From: Oryzias latipes
Lineage: Eukaryota; Chordata; Actinopteri; Beloniformes; Adrianichthyidae
Reading direction: 5' to 3'
DNA: 64,000 nt
NCBI RefSeq assembly: GCF_002234675.1
Contig: NC_019866.2
Coordinates: forward strand, 6,429,307-6,493,306
The first letter of the stretch is position 1. Each line of letters opens with the position of its first letter. This document shows, piece after piece, positions 1-12,364 of this stretch. A program made the translations under genes and the position numbers. The notes under the pieces were generated by a model. The model was given only the letters and a program-made list of their open reading frames with translations, did no database searches and was not told the DNA's origin.

Positions 1-1000
1 TCAAGGAAAAGTTAAAGTGTGATTTATTGGATTTGTTTATCTTCAAGTGCGTATAGTCATTGCTGAGTTTATAGGTAAGCATACCACAAAATGCTTGGAC
101 TTACGGGAATATTGCGTAAATGACCTGTGACCTCAGGGCACTGTTGACCTCTCCCTCCCACATATTTATTCTGACAACAGCAGGGACTTCTATAGAGATG
201 GCTCTTGGTTTAACTAGACTCAATTTATTCCAATTATTGCATTGTAATAATTTTTTTGATTTAACTATTGTCTCACTAAATTTGACCTAAATATGGAGAT
301 TCTGTGTGCATATATGCTCCTGACCTCTTGACTATATCGTACTTAAAATATTTCAATGGATCTGGTTAAATGAAGGTTAATAATCATAAACTTCTCACTA
401 AAAGGCAACTTGGTGTAGATGAATGCATCATGAGTGAGATCAACACACATGTAGGTCAGAAAAAAAAATGCCCGTTACGTCAGAAGGAAAGGAAGATCTC
501 ATGATGAGGAAACCTTCTGCTGCTGAGCTTTGACCTGACAACAACCTGCTTCAACACTGACCTACAAGCTAAATGAAGACCTTTGGATTTTTTTTCTTTC
601 ATCCGTCACTCTTTCTGCTCTGTTCTTGTCATGGTGGAATTGGGTGAAACTGGACTCGTCAGATCAGATGACTTGGTTCTCCACTGTTTGCTCCTTCCAT
701 GCTTTACTGAGCAAACAGACACCTTGTTAGTTTGCTCATAGATTTGTTTTCACTACAAAGAAGTTTATCTTGGGCCAAACTGTTTTTCCAAAGCTTGTTT
801 AAGTTTTTTTCACCTAAAAGGCTGAAAGAGTACGTACTTACTTTCGCAATCAAGGTCAACACACTATAAAGGTGAGGGTTATTATTCCTCACATATCAGG
901 AAGTCTTCAAAAGTGTTTTTGCTCTTTTTTTTTTTTTCTCTCCCCAAAAATAAAATTCAAGCGACTAACTTTACATCATCTAGGTTAGTAACTGTGTTTT
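1..1000. repeat. C1q-array upstream block, copy 1
   Basis: This non-coding stretch recurs three more times: 12829-13615, about 27935-28475 and 29285-30260. Shared landmarks include a segment ending in GTTACGTCAGAAGGAAAGGA and another reading ACACCTTGTTAGTTTGCTCA. Bases 1-185 also match 29287-29475, so copies 1 and 4 share the longest homology. It lies upstream of a C1q gene or relic in each unit, so I read it as part of a tandem segmental duplication rather than a dispersed transposon. No coding potential is seen. Confidence 0.8.
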
Positions 1001-1020
1001 TTTAGCTGTTAAATAATTAT

Positions 1021-1335
1021 CCATCCATTTTCTCCAACCCACTGAAACCCATTCAGGGTCACAGCGTTGCTGGAGCCTGTCCAAAAACAGGCCACTTGGA
1101 AATCAGTCAACAATTTCAACCCCATTGGCAGATTTTCTTTAAATAAGCAAAGAAAATCAGCTTACAGAAAAAGAATTCTAGTTTTTAAGACACGCTTTCT
1201 TAAAACTTTCTCTTGCAAGATAGAACATATTTTTCTTCAAATTTTCTTAAGATTTTGTTTTTTCTGTGTTGACAGGTTGCCAGTCTGTTGCTGGACCACA
1301 CAATCGCAAATTGGGAACAATGTAGAATCTCAAAA
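1021..1335. repeat. dispersed fish repeat fragment, interrupted
   Basis: The flanks read like the common fish repeat that begins ATCCATCCATTTTCT and continues with GCTGGAGCC and GTTGCCAGTCTGTTGCTGG. About 170 bases in the middle (roughly 1095-1265) do not belong to it. The same interrupted arrangement occurs at 28495-29110, so the interruption predates the segmental duplication. A fuller copy of the repeat type is at 32277-32630. Its superfamily is not resolved. Confidence 0.5.
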
Positions 1336-2500
1336 TACCAAACAATAAGTAATGGCAGAGTAATTATACTTCATTCAATAGTATTTTTTAATCATAAAAC
1401 TTTGATGAGCTTCATAAGAACAAAAAAAATATTGCAACAATTTATCTTGAGTGTATTTCGAGAGTCCTCATCAAATATAAACCTCAACAAATTAGTGTCA
1501 AAAACAGCAAATTACCTTCCTAAATTGTGTTTTCTAGATTTTTATGATGATTTTCATGGATTTAATGGTGGTTAGTTCTCCGACTACAAACACAATGCTA
1601 AATGTTTGATTTTCTTTTATGACTTTTTACACTATTGAAACCATACCAAGGTAGTCCATTTCAAAGGCTTTTTGACTCATTTTTAAGTAGAATTAGCAAA
1701 TTAACATTTTTTTTCTTAGAAGAAGTTTAATATTCTTACACATCCTATTGTTTGTGTCTAAGATCAAGACTATACAATTTTTACAACTATTTTTAAGATG
1801 AATAATCATAGGTAGATTGATAAAGTTTGCAGTGTCTTTGCAGATCAGTTTGCAAAGCTGAGGAGAGTTCATAAGCGATCCGGAAGTTTTGACTTCTGTC
1901 TTGTTACTCTCTAAATGTAGCTGTGATTAGCAAGCTGCTGTTCCCATTTGAGACTTTAAATAGCAACACAGACAGGTAACACTAAGGAGAAGATGACAGA
2001 GCTCTGACCTCTACCTCAAAGTTTGAGCCAATTACCTTCAGGAACTGGTTGAGTTTCACTAGAATAGCTTTTGTAAGGTCAATGGTTACCACTTTTAAAA
2101 TCCAAAGAAAGTCCTGTATCAATTCTAAAAACACACCTTCCAATAATAAAAAAGCTTCATAGTTTAGGTTGAAGATAAAATCAAGATTGTGTCACTATTT
2201 TCTCTCCTGCTTTCATGTCTTTTGCAGGTGTCCTTTGAGTTCAAGTCTCTTTTGTACTCTCAGCTGGCCAGTAGTACCCAGTTATTTTATCTGACCTATT
2301 TTGAAATGACACATTCATTGATGTGATTTATTCAATTTGATGTTCTTTCATGGCTTTTTACACTTGAAACCATACCAAGGTGGTTAAATTCTCTTCCCAT
2401 ACTGGGAAAACACTAATCTGATCTTCAACCTCTTGAGTATTTTACAGCAATTTAGATCAAAAGTGGGTAGGTCCTGGAAGTGTAATTTCTAGTTTTGCAC
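1336..2500. other. non-coding stretch before the first C1q relic
   Basis: AT-rich, with no open frame that resembles a protein. The last 170 bases or so (from about 2330, ending in the TATA box region) align with the upstream regions of the intact C1q genes, for example the segment containing CATACCAAGGTGGTT. Confidence 0.5.
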
Positions 2501-2509
2501 GTCACATGG

Positions 2510-2518
2510 CATAAAAGG
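2510..2518 (+). promoter_or_regulatory. TATA-like box of C1q pseudogene A
   Basis: CATAAAAGG lies 51 bases before the ATG of the relic at 2561. Equivalent boxes lie at 14559-14567 (same 51-base spacing), 22383-22391 and 30519-30527 (49 bases). Confidence 0.6.
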
Positions 2519-2560
2519 CGAGTGAATTCTCAACATAATCAAATACACAAGACGGCAGAA

Positions 2561-3250
2561 ATGGAGAAGATAATCCTGGTTCTGCTGTTGGGCTGCTGCT
2601 TCTGTGTTGCTGAAAACAATGACAAAGGTGGTCAAAAGTCTGGATCAACAAGCTCAAGCGACATCTGTTTCTTCACAACCATTGCTCAAACTGACGGTGC
2701 GCTGCGGGAGAAAGTCACAACTTTTGGAGACCAGGCTCCAAAACTCTTACAGAGAAGTGCTGGAGCCCCGGAGCCTCATTGGAGGTAAACATGTGCTATT
2801 AAATTAAATGCCACTGTGGATTCTAACTCTTGATGTTATTTGGTCGTTCCAGGTACTCCACGGGTAGCTTTCTCTGCTGCTCTCAGGGATTCTGGCTCTG
2901 GAGACATTGGACCTTCTACCACTTCTACTCCACTACATCAATTGTCCGTATTTGTGCAGGAATCTTCACCTCAACAGTCAACGGGGTGTACTTCTTCAGA
3001 TTCTCCATGTTTAATAACGTCAGTCCCACTCCCAACTCTGTTGCTATTCTTTAAAAGAATGATCAGCTGTTGACGTCTGTCTGGGACACCAGCGGAACTG
3101 ACAGCCATGACATGGGAAGCAACGCTGTAGTCATCCCACTGAAGGTGGGAGACAACGTCTATGTGGAACTGCAGGCAGGCAGGCAGGCTCGTCTTTGATG
3201 ACGGGATGAATTATAACACCTTCAGTGGCTTTCTGCTCTTCCCTATGTAA
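2561..3250 (+). pseudogene. C1q-domain gene, broken copy A
   Basis: The start codon, signal peptide (MEKIILVLLLGCCFCVAENN) and flanks match the intact C1q genes at 14.6, 22.4 and 30.6 kb. It is disrupted in several ways. A deletion of about two dozen bases in exon 1 shifts the frame before the coiled-coil part ends. The end of exon 2 and intron 2 are missing, so exon 2 runs directly into exon 3 sequence. A stop interrupts the middle of the C1q domain. A GCAG(GCAG)n expansion near 3172-3187 shifts the last strands. The terminal FSGFLLFP motif and stop are still recognisable. It probably cannot make a C1q domain. The TATA box and upstream block are retained. Confidence 0.9.
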
Positions 3251-3768
3251 TTAGAATTTTACACTTTGAATTAATTTTAAAATGATTATACCATATTGAC
3301 CTAATGGTGTCGGTTTGATAAAGGATGTTGTAAAAATTAGTCTTGAAATGCAAGGATTTTGGTTGTAATTCAGTGAGTCTTGAACATGGTTTATGCACAC
3401 TTAGCAGCAGATGTTAGTGCCACCTGCTGACCAATAAGTGTAAAAGTTAAAATGTACACTGTCTGAAGTTACATCACCTGTTTACAGGGAGGGGTAAAAA
3501 AGAGATGTGATTCCACTTGACAGATGTTTATAATTTATTCTGTTACTGATTAGTATTCCAAGTCAGTCTGCAAACAACAAAAGATCCATCTCATCTCAAC
3601 ACAAATAGCACATACTGACCTGCTTAGAATAAAATAAATTACATAAAAAAGAAAACTGACTGAGTGTGTCATTACAAACATAAACTCCTTTTGACATGCA
3701 AAATATAATTAAATCTGCTTTAAACCAAATCAACGTCACTTCTTAGGAAACGTGACAACAGTGACATC
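3251..3768. other. 3' flank of C1q relic A and unassigned sequence
   Basis: Up to about 3490 this aligns with the 3' untranslated regions of the other C1q units (landmarks GTCGGTTTGATAAAGGATGTT and CACCTGCTGACCAAT). Homology then stops. It appears to resume at about 12262 (compare TATTGT and TGTCCAACACAAG at 15662-15690), beyond the L1 and GC-rich insertions. The remaining 280 bases before the LINE show nothing I recognise. Confidence 0.55.
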
Positions 3769-4678
3769 TAGCGACCAAGAAGACCAAGCACGGGCGACTT
3801 CCGGAATGCCGGCATAGAGGAGACACGCTCAGTCTGAAGCTCCCGCACTCGGGTCACTAAAAACTCCACAAACTCGAAAAAAAACAACAGAAAAGAAGAT
3901 ATGAGTGGAGGAAACACGCTGCGGAAAAGCCAAAGAAAAAAAAAAGAAGTGAACGAGCTGACCGAACCAGAAAATATCGAGCACGAGATGGAAGAAGCGG
4001 CCAGCGAAGCTAACTCGGACAACGAAAACCAGCGAAGCCACAGCGACACAAAGCTAATGCTAGACGGGCTAGCAAAAATTAGCGCTCAGATCCATGACTT
4101 GGACACAGAGCTGCGAGGGACAAAGAACGAACTGAAACAGGAAATATCTTCCCTCAGGCAAGATATGGACCGACAGTTCAAGGAGCACCACAACACTCTG
4201 AAAAATCAAAAAGCAGACCTAGCTGAAGCCCAGACACGCATCGCAACTTTGGAGGAGAGCAACATGGAGGCGAACGGTGAGCTAAAAACAATGCAAAAAC
4301 AGATGCAACTTCTGCGGGACAAGGTTACGGAATCTGAAGCCAGAGCCCGGAGAAATAACATCAGAATCTTCGGGCTACCAGAAGAAGTTGAAGGGGGCTC
4401 AATTATAACTTATCAAAACGATTTGTTTAAAAAAGAGCTTCTCATACCGGCGGACTTTGATCCTCAGATGCAGCGCGCACACAGAACCCCCCCGATGAAA
4501 CCCAAAGCAGGCCAGCGCCCGAGGCATGTCGTGGTCAATTTCTTAAGTTTTGCAACGAAAGACACGATCCTGAAGAAAGCATGGCAAAAGAAAATAAAAG
4601 TGAACGATCAGCTCATCCAGTTTGACCATGACTACCCAGCAGAAATTGTACAAAAAAGGCGCTCATACTCGGACATTA

Positions 4679-6056
4679 CAGGGGTTGACATAGCCCAGAA
4701 ATTTGCACTGGCCCACAGGGCCAGTAGTTTTTGAAAGTTACTGGCCCGACACCGCGCATAGCGGGACCCGCCGCTCCGCAGGTGCTTGCAACTTTAGGGG
4801 GGTCCGGGGGCATGCCCCCCCGGAAACTTTTAATATGGTACAATTTGGTGCATTCTGGTGACATCACTTATTTCTACACTTTTCAATGACTGAAAATAGA
4901 CCATATCAAACTTAAATCACCTCTAGTCTGTTTCAGATGTTTTGAAGAGAGCACTGCAGTGTAGTAGGTAACACTAGTTCAGAAGTTTTCATGGTGCTTC
5001 TAACGGCAAATATCGCAATAAATCATAAACCTTAAATGTGTTAAAACAATCTAATGGCAGCTTGAACCATTTAACGAATCAAATAAATCCCTTAATGCAT
5101 TTGACCAATCGGATGGACGCCTTCACATTGTTGACCAATCAGATGGAGCCCTGTTATGTTAGATGTTTGTAACCTATGTCAACGAGGGTCATTTGGAGTA
5201 TAATTTTTAAACTGGGAATGGTTATTTGGTTATTTTGCTGTTTGTTTATATACCGCAAATTATATCGTTATCGCAATTTTAATCTCTGATATCGCATATC
5301 GCGAGTTTTCCTCATATTGTGCAGGTCTAACTGAGATCATTCAGCTAACTAGAAATACTTACTGCTTACAGTGTTGTAAAGAAAAACAAAATTAAGTAGT
5401 TTAACATTCTACTGCATTTGAGTCTGAGATTCAGGTATTTGGAGTTGCCTTTGATTCTTTGACATTCAGCTTAAAGCTTAGTGGATACAGTTTCATCTTC
5501 AATGCATTCATTAAATATCTTGCTGTCCATACTACTAATTATACCCATTACTCCATCTAACATATTCCTTTCTATTCCTGCCATGTCTTCCACATCTCTG
5601 ACATGCTTCAGTCTCTCTTCAGTGACGGTGTCGGATTTATAATCAAATGTAATAATAACCCACTGGCTTGTGCCTTCGTTGTTGCTGTTTAACACTGTTT
5701 TGTATTGAATTGTTACATTCAATAAAGTTTGAAAAAAAAAAAGTAGTGAGCGCGTGCCGCGTGGTGCTCGGCAGTGAAAGCCGCGCGCGCGCAGGCGGGA
5801 GAGAAGGAGAAGTGATCAAAGGTTTCCCATAGAAACCCTTGAAGTCTGAACACAGGACTAGCAGAAAAACTAAATTATGAAGATGAGGTAAATCTACACG
5901 TTTTCGCAAAATTTACTTTATTGAAAAAGGTGAAGAATGTATAAACCGTTAGATATTTTAGTGGCCCGAGCGGACAAGTGAAAAGTAAAGTCTTGTGGTC
6001 CGCACTGCTCGAAAAACAGGACCGGGCCAGCGGACAAATGGCTATGTCGAGCCCTG
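4679..6056. mobile_element. non-autonomous DNA transposon inside L1 ORF1
   Basis: The left end reads CAGGGGTTGACATAGCC and the right end is the near-perfect inverted GGCTATGTCGAGCCCTG. Subterminal repeats containing GGCCC are also inverted. The five bases CATTA flank both sides and the ORF1 reading frame is restored when one copy is removed, so both boundaries are exact. Length is 1378 bp. The CAGGG start resembles hAT-type fish elements, but a five-base duplication is unusual for hAT (normally eight), so the superfamily is left open. No transposase is visible. A second element is nested inside (about 5005-5325), and an AATAAA with an A-run sits at about 5710-5735. Confidence 0.8.
5005..5328 (-). 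mobile_element. small nested element of the TGCACGATATGAGG type
   Basis: Read on the - strand it starts near 5328 with CTGCACAATATGAGGAAAAC followed by GCGATAT motifs. It ends near 5005 with GATATTTGCC-type sequence rich in ATTGCGATA. The same ends appear at 62582-62890 inside another element (GGCTGCACGATATGAGGAGA at the left, ATTGCGATAACAATAAA at the right). I take both as copies of one short non-coding DNA element family. Boundaries are approximate. Confidence 0.45.
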
Positions 6057-6613
6057 CATTAAAAAAGTTCTGAAGGAGCGGGGAATCCGTTTTCAAACCC
6101 CATACACAAGGCTGAGGATTCATTGGAAAGAAGGCGTACAAAGCTACAACAGCGCGATGGAAGCGGCGGAAGACATTAAGAAGAGAGGGATCGATGTCAA
6201 CACTCCAAGCAGCGAAAGCAGCAGGGGACCGGACCGGACCCAAGCAGCAGAGGGATGGCAGCGCGTCGGAGGGACAGCGCGGCGTGCACAAGAGAGGCTC
6301 CAGGAATACCAGAGGAAATAACCACAGGGAATCCGTAAATGGAGTAAAATTAAACAAAAAAGGCCGAGACGGAGCTCACAGACTGAGGAGGAAGGAACGT
6401 TGGACAAAGCTAGACTTATGTCTAGAGGCAGGCTCCCATCTGGAATGAGGACATCCTGCCCACTCACCAACGGGGACGAGAGAGGAGAGATGGATCATCT
6501 TTTCTCCATGTGGAAGTCACAATTTATGTTTGTGTTCAGGTATTACAGTTTTTTACAATTTTTGTTTGCATGGTCACGGTCTAGGTGCATAAATATGATT
6601 GTTATAAGACAAA

Positions 6614-9600
6614 ATGTGTAGTTTGAGTATTGCCTCGTTAAATGTGAATGGGTTAACCACACCCAAAAAGAGGGGGATAATTCTGCAAAAATTAAAAAAA
6701 GAAAATATACAATTAGCTCTATTGCAAGAAACCCATTTAAATGATCAAGAACACGAGAAACTTAAAAAACTAGGATTCAGAAATACATATTACAGTTCAT
6801 ACAAACAAAGCCGCAAACGAGGAGTCGCTATTCTGATATCAAACAGAACTCAGTTTGAGACTGACAAAGTCATAAAGGGGAAGGACGGGCAGTACATCAT
6901 TGTTAAAGGACGAATGGGAGATGCAGTTTTGACAATAGTCAATGTATACGCCCCACCTGAAAGTGATAAACAGTTTTTTAAATCCCTGTTTAACGTTATT
7001 GCTGAAGAGGCCGAGGGTATATTAATCTGCGGAGGAGACTTCAATGTAGCCTTAAACTTTAAATTAGACACAACTAGTAAACATAAACATAAAAAGACTA
7101 TTGCCAAATTTGTTAAATTATCCATGGAAGAACTGGGATTGCTGGATGTGTGGAGAAGCTTAAACCCCCGTAAGAAAGCTTACACACATTACTCCGCAAG
7201 TCACAAAGTACATTCACGAATAGACTATTTCTTTGTTTTTAAATCAGATATTAATAGAGTGGAAGAATGTAAAATTGAGGGTGCAGATGTGTCTGACCAT
7301 AATATCCAGCACATGAAAATAAATATATCAAATAGGAAGAAACAAACAACATAGAGACTGAACGTTGGGATTTTGAATAATGAAACAATTATAAAGGACA
7401 TAAAAACCGACATAAAACAATATATGGATGACAATGACAATGGAGCGGTAGACCCTACAGTGCTATGGGATGCTCTTAAAGCAGTAATTAGAGGAAAACT
7501 AATAGCGAAAACAGCATGGTTGCGGAAAAAGAGAATTCAAAAATATGAAGAATACTCGGTAAAATTAAAAGAACTCGAACAGCAGCTTATAAATAAAAAT
7601 ACAACAGAAATATACCAACAAATACAAAATATTAAAAAACAAATCAACCACATATTAGAGGACGAAATAGAAAAAAAGATGATTTATTTCAAACAAAGCT
7701 ATCAGGAAGTAGGGCCTAAATCAACAAAATTACTAGCCAAAAGAATTAAAAAACAACAAACTCTGAATACAATCTATGAAATCCTTGATCCCGAAACCAA
7801 TAAAGTAAAAAAATAATCCAGAGGAAATTGAAAGAATATTCACTAATTACTATAAAAAGCTATATTCACATCCTCCTTCAGCCTGTGAACAAGATAAAAG
7901 AAGCTTTCTGGAAAATATAGATCTGCCATTTATCGGATTAAATCAAAATAAACTACTTACAGCTGAAATTACCACAGAGGAAATATTAAAAACTATAAGC
8001 TCTTTGAAAAACAATAAATCACCAGGCAGCGACGGGTTCCCAGCTGAATGGTATAAAATATTTAAAGATGAGCTGACTCCAATATTACACAAATCTTTGA
8101 ACTGGACCCTACAAAATAATAAAATGCCTATTTCCTGGTCCGAAGCAATTATTTCAGTTCTGTTGAAACCAGGGAAAAACTAGCAGTTGTGCGCCAATTA
8201 TAGGCCTATTTCAGTACTAAATATAGATTACAAAATCTACACGTCTATAATCTGTAACAGGATAAACACATTTTTACCTGACATTATTGATGAGGACCAG
8301 ACGAGATTCATAAAAAGTCGCCAGACACACGATAACATTAGAAGAACCCTACATGTAACTGAAAGAGCCCAAAGAGAACATATAAGTACAGTTCTCTTAA
8401 GTATTGATGCGGAAAAAGCTTTTGACTGCGTTAATTGGGAATTTTTATTCTTAGTTTTAGAAAAAATGGGATTTAATAACAAATCGGTTGAAATTATAAA
8501 AACAATATATTCACAACCAACGGCTAAAATTAAAATAAACGGGAATTTAACAGGAACATTTAAATTGGAAAGATCCACTAGGCAGGGTTGTGGACTCTCC
8601 CCAACTCTGTTTGCTCTTTTTATTGAGCCTCTGGCACAGGCAATCCGAGAAAAACCCGAAATTAAAGGAGTTTCAATGAATGGCGTTGAACATAAAATAG
8701 GATTGTTTGCGGATGACTTAATAGCGTACCTCGAACAACCAGAATCATCAATTCCACAATTTATGAAACTGTTGGGAACATTTGAAAATTTATCGGGATA
8801 TAAAATAAATATTTCAAAAACTCAGACTCTAACATTCAACTATGTTCCCTCTGAATACATTAGAAACAACTTTAAATTCAATTGGAATATGAAAAGTATT
8901 AAATACCTAGGAGTAGAAATAATACAAGACTTTCAACATATAAACATTAAAAATTATTCAGAAGTACAAGACAAGATAAAGAAAGACATAGAAAGATGGT
9001 CAACACTCCCACTAGATTTCAGCTCTAGAATCGAAATAGTGAAAATGAACATATTGCCGTGGTTTTTATTTTTATTTCAAGCTCTACCAGCACAGGTCTC
9101 CAACACCCAATTTGCAACGTGGGACAAAACAATATCCAGATTCATATGGGACAATAAAAGATCCAGAATATGCAAAAAAATTAAAATGGGTAGCATATGA
9201 CAGGCAATTTAAACCAGCAGAATATGATCAGACCTTTAAATATTGGACTACAAAAGGAATAACAGCATGGTGCTTGCTAGAAAAGGACGGACAGCTGGAG
9301 AGTTTTGAGAACTTGACTAAACAATTTCACCTTGAAAAACAGGATTTTTTTCAGATACTTACAAATGAGAAACTACCATAAGAAAGCAATACAGAGCGAC
9401 TCCTCTGGGGATGAAGGCGGGATAGTTCACACAATAACAAAGACATATAAAGACAACAATGCTAGATTGATTAGTATGCTGTATAAATCATTGATGGAAT
9501 ATGACGAAAACACAACTTTGAAAGTAAAAGATAACTGGGAAAGAGAATTAAACATAAGGATAACTGAACAGGATTGGTTAGATATGTGGAGACACCACCA

Positions 9601-10093
9601 TACCACCACTGGATCTCGAACGTGGAGAGAGTTTGCCTGGAAAAACCTTATTAGATTTTCCATAACACCTAAACTGAAAAACAAACATTTGAAAACAAAT
9701 CAGAGCTGTTGGCGCGGATGTGGAGAAATAAATGTTGACCACTCTCATGTATTTTGGAAATGTCAGAATTTAACAGGATTTTGGAAGATGGTGGGTGATC
9801 TCACATGCAAAGTGCTGGGATACAAAATTCCTTTGTTGCCAGAACTGTTTTATCTGTACATGTTTTCAGGAAACTTAATCCACCAAAGTGACAAATATTT
9901 ATTTAAAGTTATGTCACTAGCCGCCAAAAAAACAATAACCAGAAACTGGGGCACTACGGAGATCCCTTCAAAGGAGCAATGGACTTCAACAATCAACAAT
10001 ATGTATTCAATGGAATTAATAACATACAGGCTGAAGCTGCAAGAGGCACAATTACACCAAAAGTGGAAGAAATGGACACTGTACAACAGATAG
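6614..10093 (+). pseudogene. L1 ORF2 protein (endonuclease-reverse transcriptase), broken
   Basis: The endonuclease part is intact from 6614 to 7354. It has SLNVNGL, the catalytic glutamate in LLQETHL, RGVAILIS, GGDFNVAL, SRIDYFF and the terminal SDH. A stop ends this frame at 7352-7354. A linker follows at 7373-7816 in another frame. The reverse transcriptase then continues, with a TAG at 8181-8183 just before CANYRPISVLN. It shows SIDAEKAFD (first catalytic Asp), TRQGCGLSP and LFADDLIAY (catalytic DD). After another frame change near 9190, the C-terminal part (to 10093) carries a CWRGC-x7-H-x4-C knuckle typical of L1 ORF2. The protein nicks target DNA and primes reverse transcription. This copy cannot make it in one piece. 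Confidence 0.88.
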
Positions 10094-10195
10094 ACATATG
10101 AAACACCTAGACTTGACCTTTTTCTTTTCTCTCTTTTTTTTGTGATGTTTGAGATTTGTGTTCATGTTACAAAAACTAATAAAAATAAAGTTATA

Positions 10196-10350
10196 AAAAA
10201 AAGAAAATAACAGCACAAATAAAATGAGGAATGCACATTTACAAACAGATTCAAACACGTTTGGTCAGTTACTCAATACTGAAAATACAGCAACTGGAAT
10301 GAACCAAGGAAGTAAGACATGGTTCTTCGGCACCTAGAATCTCACTATGC
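10196..10350. other. short spacer between the LINE tail and the GC-rich insert
   Basis: About 155 bases with no recognisable element. Its last 15 bases (10336-10350, AGAATCTCACTATGC) are the left copy of a direct repeat found again at 12350-12364. Confidence 0.5.
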
Positions 10351-12349
10351 GTGGGGCCCTGCTCGGGGGGCAGCGACGCTGGATGGGCTGCCCATCTACG
10401 CCTGGGGCTGGGATCGGCCCTTCCCTGGCTCTGGGACGGGACGGGCCAACCCTCTTGGGGCCCCCGGTCGCTCTGGGTGTCATCCGCTTTGGCTGCGGGG
10501 TCTGGGGTGGGGTGGGGGGCTTGTCGGCCCTGTCCTGTGGGGGGTCGTTCTGGGGGGGGTTGACGGGTTGGGGTCTCTTCTGGGGCAATCGGCGGTTGCC
10601 CCAGCCGGTTGGCTACCTCGGTCCCGTCAAGGCCTGACCAGAGCTCTTCTAGGGCCAGCGTTTGGGAGTGGGGGCCTGGGCTTGCTCCGGGGGGGGGCGC
10701 TTTCTGGCTCCTCTCTCTCTCTGTGGGGTGGGTGGTGCTGGGCCTGGGGTGTCTGCGCCTCCGGGGGTGGGGCCCCTGGGCTGGGTGGGCCTGGCCCCTT
10801 TGCTGGGGGGGGGGAGACGGCTGTTAGACCACCGGGGGACAGTCTACCAGCTGTCCCCAACTTACCCCCTTCCTCATATAACCTCATATTAGGGTGAGGG
10901 GGGGGGGGTTTAGCCTGCAATGCGCCCTGGGGGGGATTACTTGGCGGTGGCCCCCCTCCTATGGTTGCCTTTCGGTTTTATTTGCACCTTAGACATGTAG
11001 GGCCCTTGGTAGGGGGGGTGCTTGGACATCACTGTCAGTAAGCAGCAGATGTCCTCCTAGCACCCTACCCGCCAATTTTAACCGCACCTTAGACATTTAG
11101 GGCCCCTTGGTGGGGAGGGTGAGGGGACATCACTGTGAGTAATCAGGAGATGTCCCCTTAGTGCCCTACCCGCCATTTTTAACTGCACCCCACTTAGTAC
11201 AGACACCCCTCCCCCCTCAATATATACATTCCAACATAAACACACACACACCCTCTCAAACACACATACACGCACAAACATTTTGCAAGGAAGGTGGGAC
11301 CTAGGACCATCTGTCCCCTACCCCTTCCCTGGTGGGGGGTACGGGCCCCTCGGCAACGGCGGCCGTGTCCCCTGGGTGCCAGCTTCCTGGACCCGGCGGT
11401 GCTCTCTCCGCGCGGGGGGGGGGGGTTCACATTACATCCGAGCCGGGGGCGTCCTTCTCCGGTGGGGCCCTGCGTTGGGCTCTCCCGGCGCGGCGGGGGG
11501 GCTGCTCTCCTGGTTGGGTTGGGGCGGCGCTCTCTTTCCCTCCGTGCCTCCCTGCTCTCTGGCTCTGGGGGCCTCGCGGCAGTCGTGCTGGCCCTGGCTT
11601 GGGTGGCAGGCTTGGTCGCCCGGGGGGCAGTTGTTCCCTGCCTGCTCCCGTGTGGCGTTGGGGGGATTCCGGCTGCCGCTGCTGCTGCGGCGGGGGTCTT
11701 GGGGTGGGGATGGCTGGGCACTCTCCCTCTTTCTTTTCACATTCCACCATCCATTTTAGAGGAACATAAACACTCACCTGAGCACAGGTGCTAGCTCACC
11801 TTTGCACTAACAGTTTGCATGATTGAATGACTGAAATATTTCACACTAGTTGGTTTTAAGGCATAAGTATGCGTGTGAACACTATCTGTTTTGTGTACAT
11901 GTCGACATGTGGACATTTTTGCAGCTAGCAGGTGTGTTGATAACATTTCAGTGGGTGTGTGTGGACAGGCCCTGCCCTTTTTGTACTACATTTGAACCTT
12001 ACCGTAATGATAAACAACCAGTAAACTTATAAGTAACACCATGAATCTTTATGCTGCTTCATGGTCTTATCCCCCCTCCCCTCCTATTATCACCCTCCTA
12101 CCCCCCTCTCTCTAACGTCCCTCTCTCTTCTTCCCTTCTTTCCTTTTCCGTCCGGTCCAACACCCAAGATTTTCAAACATGGTTGAAATTAATAAAGTTC
12201 GGCCTCAATTACAAAAGGGGTTTATTCAGACATACCTCTGGTTTGTATGAAGATTAATAACCCCTATTGTTAAAGTAAAATATGTCCAACACAAGATGCC
12301 CTCAGCTCTCATCTGCCTGCCCAGCTGTTGGACAGGACAAAAAAAAAAA
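10351..12349 (+). mobile_element. 2-kb GC-rich insertion ending in poly(A), retroposed
   Basis: The first 1.4 kb is strikingly GC-rich and full of G and C runs, unlike the AT-rich surroundings. The right end is an A-run (12339-12350). The 15-base direct repeat AGAATCTCACTATGC lies at both edges (10336-10350 and 12350-12364). A poly(A) end plus a 15-bp duplication is the signature of LINE-driven insertion. Internal parts are two 100-bp tandem repeats at 10983-11182, a CA-rich stretch near 11237-11280, a pyrimidine-rich zone near 12060-12160, and a final segment (about 12262-12338) similar to C1q-unit 3' flanks. Open frames in the GC-rich part occur on all strands and look like composition artefacts. 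I do not recognise the family. Confidence 0.65.
10983..11182. repeat. two tandem copies of a 100-bp repeat
   Basis: Copies start at 10983 and 11083, each beginning GCACCTTAGACAT and ending CCCTACCCGCCA-TTTTAA. A partial third start (TGCACCCC) follows at 11183. Each copy contains GGACATCACTGT and GCAGATGTCC or GGAGATGTCC. It forms part of the GC-rich insertion. Confidence 0.8.
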
Positions 12350-12364
12350 AGAATCTCACTATGC

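Larger units (their letters stand above)
3901..6321 (+). pseudogene. L1 ORF1 protein, split by a DNA transposon
   Basis: The first part (3901-4678) encodes about 260 residues. A basic N-terminus leads into a long coiled coil (residues about 55-150, with heptads such as LRGTKNELKQEISSLRQDM), then an RRM-like core with RRNNIRIFGLPEEVEG. The C-terminal domain resumes after the inserted element, from 6057: IKKVLKERGIRFQTP, then RIHWKEGVQSYNSAMEA, with a stop at 6319-6321. Removing the insert plus one copy of the five-base duplication CATTA gives a continuous reading frame across the junction (SDIKKVLKERG). ORF1 was therefore open when the transposon landed. Known role: nucleic-acid chaperone that coats LINE RNA. 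Confidence 0.85.
3770..10195 (+). mobile_element. L1-like LINE, near full length, degenerate
   Basis: A two-ORF non-LTR retrotransposon. ORF1 (coiled coil plus RNA-binding domain) starts at 3901. ORF2 (APE endonuclease, reverse transcriptase, C-terminal zinc knuckle) spans 6614-10093. A short 3' UTR with AATAAA ends in an A-rich tail near 10195. Without the DNA transposon lodged in ORF1 (4679-6056) it is about 5.0 kb, a normal length for fish L1/Tx1-type elements such as Swimmer. ORF2 has at least one stop and several frameshifts, so the copy is dead. I could not find a convincing target-site duplication around the whole element, so the 5' boundary is approximate. Confidence 0.88.
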